A DNA stretch of 12,154 nucleotides from Lentisphaeria bacterium (GTDB taxonomy: Bacteria; Verrucomicrobiota; Lentisphaeria; Oligosphaerales; Oligosphaeraceae): positions 1 to 12,154 of the forward strand of contig JAEEXV010000122.1 of NCBI GenBank assembly GCA_016287975.1. Reading direction: 5' to 3'. The first letter of the stretch is position 1, and every line of letters begins with the position of its first letter. The position numbers and the translations under genes were made by a program. The notes below the pieces were generated by a model that made no database searches, was not told the origin of the DNA, and worked only from the letters and a program-made list of their open reading frames with translations. Positions 7,137-12,154 of the stretch are shown one piece after another.

Positions 7137-8979
7137 ATCTCCGTGGGGCGATGTCACAGTACCGCACGTCCTTGACGTATGGCATGCCGCCCGTCAGCAG
7201 TTCGAGGGCGCGGAACTCGATGGTGATGTCGTCAGGGATGTCCCCCGGGAAATTGAAGTAGACATAGTCGCCGTTGCGGCGGGTGAAGAAGGCCTGCCGG
7301 TTCCACTCCGAAGTCTTGACCAGATACACGTTTTTCCCTCCGGCGGTCACTCGGGGACGCTCCTTCGTGTCAGGGTAGGCGCCGAGCATTCTGTAGTCCA
7401 TATTGACGACGTAGACGGCGTCCTTGCCGATGGACTTCGGCAGGAAGAAGCCGAAGCCGGACTTCGGCCCTTTGGGCAGGACGACCTTCAGGGTTCCTTC
7501 AGGCGTCCAGGCGGCGCGGTAGTTCATGGCGCGGATGTTCGCCAGCATCGGATGGGCGAAATGTCCCTTCGCGTCCAGTTCCGAGAAGTGCTCCAGCTTC
7601 AGGTGGCGGATGAGGCTGGTGCTGAAGAGGCCGTCGCAGGTGGTGAAGGCTCCCTCGTCGCGGAAATGCCTCATGACGAACCAGGAATTCGGGGCGTTAC
7701 GGTATCGTTTGTCGGTCGTCAGCGTCTCCAGGAACGCGGAAGTGCTGTGGAAGGAGTTGCAGAAGCAGTCCTTGTCCAGGGAGAGGAAGACGCCGTTGCC
7801 TGCGGGGTTGAGGAGCTGGTCCATGGCGAAGTCGAAGACGTTGTTGCTGGATTTGACCAGATGGATTCCGTTGCTTCGCCCGAGTTGCCCCTTGACGTCA
7901 AAGTGGCATCGGTCCACGCGTTCGAGGTAGATGGCGGGGTAGGGCGGGTTCTTCACGTCCCGCGGCAGCCGGAATTCCCCTTCGCAGTTGGTGAATTCCA
8001 TGGAGTAGATGATGGAGGCCTCGTCATGCGCGACCATTCGGAGGAAGCTGCCGCCGCCGTTGTGGCAGGAGTTGAAGGCGCAGCGGTCGAAGGTGACCCC
8101 GAACATGGAGCCGACCTTGCTTCCGGTGCTGCAGGGTTCCGTGAAACTGCGGCACTCCATGTCGACGCACACGGCCTTGGGGCCGACGCAGGAGATGAAA
8201 CTGTCGCGGACGGAGCCGTCGGTGATGTTGCGGTAATGGACGCCGTCAATGGTTCCCGTGAGGAGCTTCATTCCCTTGCCCGTGTTGGTCTCAAGGCGCT
8301 CGATGGTGAAGCTGATGATGTCGCGCGTTCCCTTGGCGCCGAGCACGATGGAATGGCCGCCGAGTTTGGTCACGACCAGCCCCTGGAAATGGGAGAACGC
8401 GCCCGAGCCGATTCGCAGCCCGTTCAGTTCGGTCAGGTCGAGGGAGCGGCCCGCCAGCGTGAAGCGGTTCCCCTTGAGCGCGTATGTCGGTCTGCCGTCG
8501 GTCTCGCGGGGCTCGAGGATGAATCCCTTGTCGAAGTCGGCCAGCAGGGTCGCGTCATTGCCCAGGTAGGTCTTGGAGGGCTGAAGAAACAGAGTCTTGG
8601 AAATCAAGAACGTCTCGCCGTGTCCGATGACGATGGTCTGGGCGGAGGGATAGTCGAAGGCCCTCTGAAGCACCTCGGCGTCATCCGTTTTGCCATCCCC
8701 CCTGGCCCCGAACCACTTTGACTGGACCAAGCCGTCATGATAGATGTTCAGGAAGCCGTTGACTCCCCTGACGCCGCTGCCGTCCTGGCTGGCGGCGACG
8801 ATGCGCTGGTGCCGCGCGGGAATCCCCTCATGGAATCCCTGCAGGGTGATCACCTCGCCGGGCTGGAGCGAGGCGTCGGCCATGGCCTGGGCCATCGTGC
8901 GGTAGACTTTTTCCGCTGATGCCAAGGGGAGGAGGCAGAGCAGGAGGAGGGGCGGCAGTTGCCGGGATATCCTGAGCAT
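7135..8979 (-). CDS. Secreted tailspike-like pectate-lyase-fold protein (putative polysaccharide depolymerase)
   Basis: This protein has 614 residues. A signal peptide covers 1-22 (MLRISRQ, then a Leu-rich core ending in ASA). Residues 23-85 (TMAQAMADASLQPGEVITLQ, a variable stretch, then GFLNIYHDG) resemble the region ahead of the helix in phage tailspikes. FGARGDGKTDD (90-100) is the entry motif of the Pectate_lyase_3 beta-helix superfamily (also GH28/GH55-like). About 300 residues of rungs follow, with conserved GIHL, GVFLSLD and SNNVFDF strands. The C-terminal part (about 490-614) looks like a separate beta-sandwich. Several Cys pairs fit an extracytoplasmic protein. It is likely a lyase or hydrolase that cuts the target polysaccharide outside the cytoplasm; catalytic residues cannot be assigned. 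It follows the pseudopilin gene after 60 bases and lacks a visible Shine-Dalgarno; the leader is C-rich, with a run of eight C. Confidence 0.8.
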   Translation of the reverse strand: MLRISRQLPPLLLLCLLPLASAEKVYRTMAQAMADASLQPGEVITLQGFHEGIPARHQRIVAASQDGSGVRGVNGFLNIYHDGLVQSKWFGARGDGKTDDAEVLQRAFDYPSAQTIVIGHGETFLISKTLFLQPSKTYLGNDATLLADFDKGFILEPRETDGRPTYALKGNRFTLAGRSLDLTELNGLRIGSGAFSHFQGLVVTKLGGHSIVLGAKGTRDIISFTIERLETNTGKGMKLLTGTIDGVHYRNITDGSVRDSFISCVGPKAVCVDMECRSFTEPCSTGSKVGSMFGVTFDRCAFNSCHNGGGSFLRMVAHDEASIIYSMEFTNCEGEFRLPRDVKNPPYPAIYLERVDRCHFDVKGQLGRSNGIHLVKSSNNVFDFAMDQLLNPAGNGVFLSLDKDCFCNSFHSTSAFLETLTTDKRYRNAPNSWFVMRHFRDEGAFTTCDGLFSTSLIRHLKLEHFSELDAKGHFAHPMLANIRAMNYRAAWTPEGTLKVVLPKGPKSGFGFFLPKSIGKDAVYVVNMDYRMLGAYPDTKERPRVTAGGKNVYLVKTSEWNRQAFFTRRNGDYVYFNFPGDIPDDITIEFRALELLTGGMPYVKDVRYCDIAPRR

Positions 8980-9039
8980 GGGGAGTCGGGAGAAGGGGGG
9001 GGATGAGGTTCCGGAATGGGCGGCGCGTCGGATCTGGGG

Positions 9040-9765
9040 CTACAGGGCCGTCTGGCCGCCGTTTTCCTGCCACCAGGCCGCCGTGTAGACGACCTTGCGG
9101 TCAAGCGTGTCCACGTGGGCGTCGCTCCAGAGAACATTGGCCCTGCCCGCATGCCTGTCGCCCATGATGAAGTCCACCTGGGTCAAGTAGTTGACGGCGT
9201 TGTATTTGAAGTCCACGAACATTCTGCCGCCCGTGGCGGTGGCGGCGTCCGTGTTGGTGTCGGATTCGACCAGCACGCCATGCCGCAGGGCGGTCTGCTT
9301 GGTGCCGCGCAGCGTCGTCTTCCCGGACTCCAGGAACGACTGCCGTCCTCCGACGTATTTGTACTCGTATCCGTAGCTGATGTTCTGGTCCCATTTCGAG
9401 CGGTTTTCGGCGGGGTTTCGCAGCGACCATGCAAGTCCCGAGTCCGACGGGCACCGGTACATCTTGGCCCATTCCTTGGCGTCTGTGGTCGCCGCCAGCT
9501 GGGTGCCCGTCATGTCGGAGAGGCGCCGCAGAAAACTGCCGCCCGTGTCGGTCCCGTAGTTGTCGTAGATCGGGAAGAAGTCGTCGTACTCGTTCAGGTA
9601 CATCATGTATTTCAGGCCGTGCTGCTTCAGGTTGCTGACGCAGCTGACGGACTTCGCCTTTTCCCGCGCCTTGGAGAGCGCGGGCAGCAGCATCGCCGCC
9701 AGAATCGCGATGATCGCGATGACGACTAGCAGTTCAATGAGCGTGAAGCGTTTCTGAATCTTCAT
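9040..9765 (-). CDS. Pseudopilin-like protein with type IV prepilin N-terminus (Lentisphaerota-type)
   Basis: This protein has 241 residues. The N-terminus has a short basic leader MKIQKR, then [20 protein letters not shown], a class III (prepilin) signal with Glu at +5. The residue at -1, usually Gly, is Arg6, as in many relatives from this group. A SCVSNLKQ segment (41-48), a CPSD motif (105-108) and the C-terminal [18 protein letters not shown] (204-221) define the family related to DUF1559/H-x-G pseudopilins. The protein would sit in the inner membrane and project outward, perhaps as a minor pilin of a type II secretion or pilus-like machine, or as a carrier for the enzyme encoded next. 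The start is supported by AAGGAG (9771-9776). It is the first gene of the four-gene operon and has its own promoter at 9866-9893. Confidence 0.88.
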   Translation of the reverse strand: MKIQKRFTLIELLVVIAIIAILAAMLLPALSKAREKAKSVSCVSNLKQHGLKYMMYLNEYDDFFPIYDNYGTDTGGSFLRRLSDMTGTQLAATTDAKEWAKMYRCPSDSGLAWSLRNPAENRSKWDQNISYGYEYKYVGGRQSFLESGKTTLRGTKQTALRHGVLVESDTNTDAATATGGRMFVDFKYNAVNYLTQVDFIMGDRHAGRANVLWSDAHVDTLDRKVVYTAAWWQENGGQTAL

Positions 9766-9770
9766 GGATG

Positions 9771-9776
9771 CTCCTT
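9771..9776 (-). promoter_or_regulatory. Ribosome binding site of the pseudopilin gene
   Basis: AAGGAG on the minus strand lies 5 bases before ATG 9765 and fixes the start. Confidence 0.75.
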
Positions 9777-9865
9777 AGGTTGGAAAGATGAGGTTCAATG
9801 GCTTTCGGCGTCGAACTGGAGGGGAGCCGCCCTGGGAAGAAGCGATCCGTCTTCGCCTTGCGACT

Positions 9866-9893
9866 ATTATACATCCGTCCAAGGCAAAACCAA
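9866..9893 (-). promoter_or_regulatory. Promoter of the pseudopilin-glycosidase operon
   Basis: The minus strand has a perfect -10 TATAAT (9871-9866), 16 bases downstream of TTGGTT (9893-9888), a weak -35. A strong -10 with a poor -35 is typical of promoters that need an activator. Two copies of CTGACATT lie just upstream (9901-9912 and 9931-9942). The expected leader is about 95 bases long. Confidence 0.65.
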
Positions 9894-9900
9894 TGCCTCT

Positions 9901-9912
9901 GAATGTCAGAAA
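9901..9912 (-). promoter_or_regulatory. Candidate AraC operator half-site, promoter-proximal
   Basis: The minus strand reads TTTCTGACATTC. It lies 7 bases upstream of the candidate -35 and repeats the core CTGACATT of the site at 9931-9942 in the same orientation, 30 bases apart (about three helical turns). Tandem direct sites abutting the -35 are the usual layout for AraC-family activators. Confidence 0.45.
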
Positions 9913-9930
9913 AGACGGAAAAAGTTATTG

Positions 9931-9942
9931 AAATGTCAGTTT
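9931..9942 (-). promoter_or_regulatory. Candidate AraC operator half-site, promoter-distal
   Basis: The minus strand reads AAACTGACATTT, the best version of the motif. Similar copies lie at 9901-9912, 10877-10888 (11 of 12 identical, plus strand) and 10967-10978 (11 of 12 identical, plus strand). Confidence 0.45.
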
Positions 9943-9977
9943 TTTCGAGCGCCGTCGGCGAGGGGTGGCGCGGCGCC

Positions 9978-10862
9978 CTAATTGGTCAGGCGATATTCAT
10001 TGGGGGTCTTGCCGAAGTGCTTCCGGAAGGCGGCGCAGAAGAAGGTGAGGCTTTGGTACCCGCACAGCCAGGTGATTTCCTTCAGCGGATAGTCGGTTTC
10101 ATTCAGCAGTTTTGCGGCGTGCTCCATTCGCAGTTTGCGGAGCAGATGCGAGAAGGATTCGCCGGTTTTCTCCTCGACCAGTTCGGAGAGGTATCCTGGA
10201 CAGAGCTGGAGTTCCCTTGCCATCTGCTCGCGCCCCACATGGCGGGTGAAGTTGTCCTGCATATAGGTGAGGGTCCGAATCCAGGTCAGTTCTTTTTTTG
10301 TCAGATTCTGTTTGGTGTCGTTCCGGATCTCGTGCAGGGCGAGTTTCAGGAGCGACGTGACCATCTCGCGGGAGAGCAATTCCCACTTCGGGGTGCCTGT
10401 GCAGTTGTTGAGAAGGCGGCAGCATTGGCGGATGGCGTCGTCCGGCAGGGAATGGGTGTGGTACCAGCAGGATGCGGACAGCAGCGTCATGGGTTCTGGG
10501 AGTGGCTCGGGAAGATGGATGTAGGTCACCCGAAGGAAGTCGCGGTAGAAGACGAGGCCCGTCATCTCGTGGGGGCAGTCCCAGACGGCGATTTTTGGCG
10601 TCATGGGGGTGTTGTAATGCGCGGTCCCCTGGGGCATGAAGATGTCCGTGACCGCCCCGCCCTGGCCATGCTGAAGGTGCTTCTCCCCCGAGATGACGAA
10701 GTCGATGCGGGGCTGTTCGGCCATGGATATGGGGCCTTTCATCTGGACCGGCTCCGAGAAGAGCGCATCCTGGACGCCGATGTCCTGGATGATGAAGTCC
10801 AGCAGATTGGCGAAGGAATCCCGGTCCAGGTGTTTGATGTTGAAGGGGAGGGCGGATTTCAT
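9978..10862 (-). CDS. AraC/XylS-family transcriptional regulator
   Basis: This protein has 294 residues from ATG 10862. The N-terminal part (about 15-130) is a cupin-like ligand-binding domain of the AraC type, with DFVISGEKHLQ, IFMPQGTAHY and YRVTY-like strands. The C-terminal part (about 193-294) is the double helix-turn-helix: MARELQLCPGYLSELVEEKTG is close to the first recognition unit, and GYQSLTFFCAAFRKHFGKTPNEYR the second, ending in the family signature. It probably senses a sugar or breakdown product and activates the operon downstream of it and the divergent aldolase gene. No Shine-Dalgarno is visible before 10862. The frame stays open to a TTG at 10967, but that TTG is part of a -35-like TTGACA and the extra residues are outside the domain, so 10862 is preferred. 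The gene is 212 bases upstream of the pseudopilin gene and on the same strand. Confidence 0.88.
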   Translation of the reverse strand: MKSALPFNIKHLDRDSFANLLDFIIQDIGVQDALFSEPVQMKGPISMAEQPRIDFVISGEKHLQHGQGGAVTDIFMPQGTAHYNTPMTPKIAVWDCPHEMTGLVFYRDFLRVTYIHLPEPLPEPMTLLSASCWYHTHSLPDDAIRQCCRLLNNCTGTPKWELLSREMVTSLLKLALHEIRNDTKQNLTKKELTWIRTLTYMQDNFTRHVGREQMARELQLCPGYLSELVEEKTGESFSHLLRKLRMEHAAKLLNETDYPLKEITWLCGYQSLTFFCAAFRKHFGKTPNEYRLTN

Positions 10863-10876
10863 GGCGCAGAATCCAT

Positions 10877-10888
10877 AAACTGACTTTT
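10877..10888 (+). promoter_or_regulatory. Candidate AraC operator upstream of the aldolase promoter
   Basis: The plus strand reads AAACTGACTTTT, 11 of 12 identical to the motif at 9931-9942. It lies 26 bases upstream of the aldolase -35, in the same orientation relative to transcription as the copies in front of the pseudopilin gene. It is also inside the presumed leader of the regulator gene. Confidence 0.35.
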
Positions 10889-10914
10889 GGAGAAGATAGT
10901 CGATATTGGAATCA

Positions 10915-10943
10915 TTGCAAATCGGGTGAAAGGAATATATAAT
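10915..10943 (+). promoter_or_regulatory. Promoter of the DapA/NanA-family aldolase gene
   Basis: TTGCAA (10915-10920), a 17-base spacer and a perfect TATAAT (10938-10943). Transcription would start near 10950, giving a leader of about 44 bases before ATG 10994. It overlaps the region from which the divergent regulator must be transcribed. Confidence 0.65.
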
Positions 10944-10967
10944 TATATTTTGGAGGCGGGGTGTCAA
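10937..10967 (-). promoter_or_regulatory. Possible promoter of the AraC-family regulator, overlapping the divergent promoter
   Basis: The minus strand has a consensus TTGACA (10967-10962). The A/T-only stretch after it offers -10 candidates only at unideal spacing: TTATAT at 19 bases, AATTAT at 17, TATAAT at 14. The best one cannot be chosen by eye. Overlap with the aldolase promoter implies that the two compete or are switched together. Confidence 0.35.
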
Positions 10968-10978
10968 AACTTACATTT
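10967..10978 (+). promoter_or_regulatory. Candidate AraC operator between the divergent starts
   Basis: The plus strand reads AAACTTACATTT, 11 of 12 identical to the motif at 9931-9942. It touches the TTGACA that may serve as the regulator's -35 and lies in the aldolase leader. A regulator bound here would be placed to repress its own gene. Confidence 0.35.
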
Positions 10979-10982
10979 GAGA

Positions 10983-10990
10983 AAGGAGAG
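10983..10990 (+). promoter_or_regulatory. Ribosome binding site deciding the aldolase start
   Basis: AAGGAGAG ends 3 bases before ATG 10994, with the AGGAG core 5 bases before it. This favours 10994 over the upstream in-frame GTG at 10961. Confidence 0.75.
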
Positions 10991-10993
10991 CCG

Positions 10994-11890
10994 ATGAAAG
11001 CGTATCATGGGATCATACCGCCGGTCGTCACGCCGCTGACCTGCCGTCATCTTCTGGACGTGGCAGGACTGGAGCGTCTGCTGTCGCATATCCTGTCGGG
11101 GGGTGTCCAGGGGATTTTCGTGCTGGGCACCACGGGGGAGGGGCCTGCGCTGGATCGTGAGACACAGGTCGCGATGATTTCGGAGAGCGTCAGGATCGTG
11201 GCGGGGAGGGTGCCTGTGCTGGCGGGGATTTCCTCGGCCTCCTTCCAGGAGTCGGTTTCGCTGGGGCGACAGGCGGCCGCGGCTGGCTGCTCGGGGGTCG
11301 TCTGCGCTCCGCCGTGCTATTTCAACCTGGGGGAGCCAGAGTTGATGGACTACTATCGGGCGCTTGTATCGGAACTCAGACTTCCTCTGTTCCTGTACAA
11401 CATGCCCAGCATGACCAAGGTCTATATGAAGCCCGACTGGGTTTGCCGCCTGGCAGAACTGGGAGGCATTGGCGGCTACAAGGACAGTTCGGGGAACATG
11501 GCCGATTTTCATGAAGTGCTGCTGCGCTTGAAGGATCGGGAGGATTTTTCCCTGTTCGTCGGCCCCGAGGAACTACTGGGCGAGGCAGTGCTGTTTGGGG
11601 CGGATGGAGGCATCCCTGGCGGAGCGAATCTGAATCCTGGTCTGTTTGTTGGCATGTACCAGGCGGCGCGAACGGGAAACGTTCCTGAGATGCGGCGGTG
11701 CCAGGAGCGGATCTATGCGCAGAGACGGCTGTATGGCCTGGGGCGCTTTCAGTCCAGCATGCTCAAGGGGCTTAAGTCCGCGCTGCACCAGCGGGGAATC
11801 TGCGAGGACTATCTGGCGCGTCCGTTCAACCACTTCGAGGCGCCCGACGCTTCCATAGTGGCGGAAGTCCTGGCCGCCATGGGCGATTAG
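10994..11890 (+). CDS. DapA/NanA-family aldolase (sialic-acid or 2-keto-3-deoxy-sugar-acid lyase-like)
   Basis: This protein has 298 residues, the normal length for the class I DHDPS/NAL family of (beta/alpha)8 barrels. GTTGEG (45-50) is the pyruvate-carboxylate loop. LYNMP carries catalytic Tyr135, and GYKDSSG carries the Schiff-base Lys163. GADGGIPGG (203-210 region) is the following conserved glycine loop. The Arg that follows YNxP in biosynthetic dihydrodipicolinate synthases is Met140 here, so lysine biosynthesis is unlikely. Where E. coli N-acetylneuraminate lyase has Asp191-Glu192, this protein has Glu192-Glu193, which suits a polyhydroxylated substrate. It would split a 2-keto sugar acid into pyruvate and an aldehyde or aldose in the cytoplasm. 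The sialidase-like gene nearby makes a neuraminate-lyase role attractive, but a keto-deoxy uronate or aldonate is equally possible. It is divergent from the AraC gene, with its own promoter. Confidence 0.85.
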   Translation: MKAYHGIIPPVVTPLTCRHLLDVAGLERLLSHILSGGVQGIFVLGTTGEGPALDRETQVAMISESVRIVAGRVPVLAGISSASFQESVSLGRQAAAAGCSGVVCAPPCYFNLGEPELMDYYRALVSELRLPLFLYNMPSMTKVYMKPDWVCRLAELGGIGGYKDSSGNMADFHEVLLRLKDREDFSLFVGPEELLGEAVLFGADGGIPGGANLNPGLFVGMYQAARTGNVPEMRRCQERIYAQRRLYGLGRFQSSMLKGLKSALHQRGICEDYLARPFNHFEAPDASIVAEVLAAMGD

Positions 11891-11954
11891 CCATAAGATA
11901 TTCGCTCTGTTCCCCAAGAGGGGAGGCGATTGCCCAGTAAAAACCCCGAAAATG

Positions 11955-11977
11955 GTAGCCACGGCGTCCCGCCGTGG
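11955..11977 (+). repeat. Left inner inverted-repeat arm, itself a hairpin
   Basis: The 23-base arm contains CCACGGCGTCCCGCCGTGG (11959-11977), an 8-bp stem with a TCC loop. Its reverse complement is at 12048-12070 without mismatches, so the arms can fold separately or with each other. Confidence 0.85.
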
Positions 11978-12047
11978 TTCCCCCGGCGAGCGAGGCAGCG
12001 AACGATTTCGCAACCCCATTGCAAAACCTGTGTGGCTCACCCGCCTG

Positions 12048-12070
12048 CCACGGCGGGACGCCGTGGCTAC
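12048..12070 (-). repeat. Right inner inverted-repeat arm, itself a hairpin
   Basis: This is an exact reverse complement of 11955-11977. It contains CCACGGCG, a GGA loop and CGCCGTGG. Confidence 0.85.
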
Positions 12071-12154
12071 GTCCGCTTCGTCAATCGCGCCCCACCCACA
12101 GGCTTCTGGCGTGTCTGCATTATGAGGGGCTGTTACCAACCCTCTTGGGGAACA

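Larger units (their letters stand above)
11908..12154. mobile_element. MITE-like non-coding element with nested inverted repeats (right edge of window)
   Basis: TGTTCCCCAAGAGGG (11908-11922) has its exact reverse complement at 12140-12154, the last 15 bases of the window. Inside lies a second perfect inverted pair of 23 bases (11955-11977 and 12048-12070). The 247-base stretch starts 18 bases after the aldolase stop and shows no plausible gene. Size, terminal repeats and internal palindromes fit a miniature inverted-repeat element or a genome-wide intergenic repeat. A target-site duplication cannot be tested because the right flank is missing. It may also end aldolase transcription, as no other terminator is seen. 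Confidence 0.6.

Noticed and set aside
6757..8721. Long plus-strand open frame of 654 codons opposite the GH106-like and tailspike-like genes
   Set aside because: It is antisense to two well-supported genes. Its translation has no recognisable domain and is rich in Val, Gly, Asp and Glu, as expected for the complement of GC-rich coding DNA.
9940..9976. Intrinsic terminator after the AraC gene
   Set aside because: GCGCCG and CGGCGC could pair around a 16-base loop, but on the coding strand the stem is followed by A residues, not T. The T-rich part comes too late.
10863..10967. TTG start at 10967 for the AraC gene
   Set aside because: The TTG belongs to a -35-like TTGACA, the stretch overlaps the divergent aldolase promoter, and the added 35 residues lie outside the AraC ligand domain.
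10961..10993. GTG start at 10961 for the aldolase gene
   Set aside because: The family begins with a K-x-x-G-I-I-P-P-like strand just after ATG 10994, and a strong AAGGAGAG lies immediately before that ATG.
11955..12070. CRISPR-like array
   Set aside because: There are only two copies, in opposite orientation, with one 70-base gap and no cas gene. They are inverted repeats of a palindromic element.

Overview
The window looks like a glycan-degradation region of a GC-rich bacterium of the Planctomycetota-Verrucomicrobiota-Chlamydiota group, most likely Lentisphaerota (Victivallales-like). The main pointer is a short pseudopilin whose N-terminus runs [20 protein letters not shown], followed by a cysteine-containing SNLKQ block and a C-terminal H-x-G-x-x-N-VLW-D-xHV motif; this type is greatly expanded in that group. 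A DxDGDGLDDxWE calcium motif on a secreted beta-helix protein, an SSS symporter fragment and a mix of rare glycosidase families fit the same assignment. No rRNA, tRNA or housekeeping gene is present, so the placement is inference.

Layout. (1) 1-1300, minus: the N-terminal part of a secreted parallel beta-helix protein that runs off the left edge, with a strong sigma70-type promoter at 1362-1390. (2) 1368-1826, plus: a 5'-truncated remnant of a sodium:solute symporter. (3) 1995-3569, plus: a cytoplasmic clan-A (GH39-like) glycoside hydrolase. (4) 3570-3770: a convergent intergenic region holding an AT-rich 38-bp palindrome. (5) 9765 down to 3771, minus: a four-gene operon in the order pseudopilin, secreted tailspike-like pectate-lyase-fold protein, GH106-like glycosidase, BNR/Asp-box sialidase-like protein. 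(6) 10862-9978, minus: an AraC-family regulator. (7) 10994-11890, plus: a DapA/NanA-family aldolase divergent from the regulator. (8) 11908-12154: a non-coding element bounded by 15-bp inverted repeats with a second, nested pair of 23-bp inverted repeats.

How the parts may work together (inference). The AraC protein would sense a sugar and act on both flanking transcription units: four copies of an AAACTGACATTT-like motif lie next to the promoters of the pseudopilin operon and of the aldolase gene and near the regulator's own 5' region. The tailspike-like protein has a signal peptide and would cut polymer outside the cytoplasm. The GH106-like enzyme, the sialidase-like protein and the aldolase lack signal peptides and would finish oligosaccharides inside the cell. 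The aldolase carries the Schiff-base lysine and Tyr of its family, lacks the Arg typical of biosynthetic dihydrodipicolinate synthase, and has an acidic pair where N-acetylneuraminate lyase has Asp-Glu. The end product may therefore be a 2-keto-3-deoxy sugar acid or a sialic-acid-like sugar. No intact transporter is present in the window.
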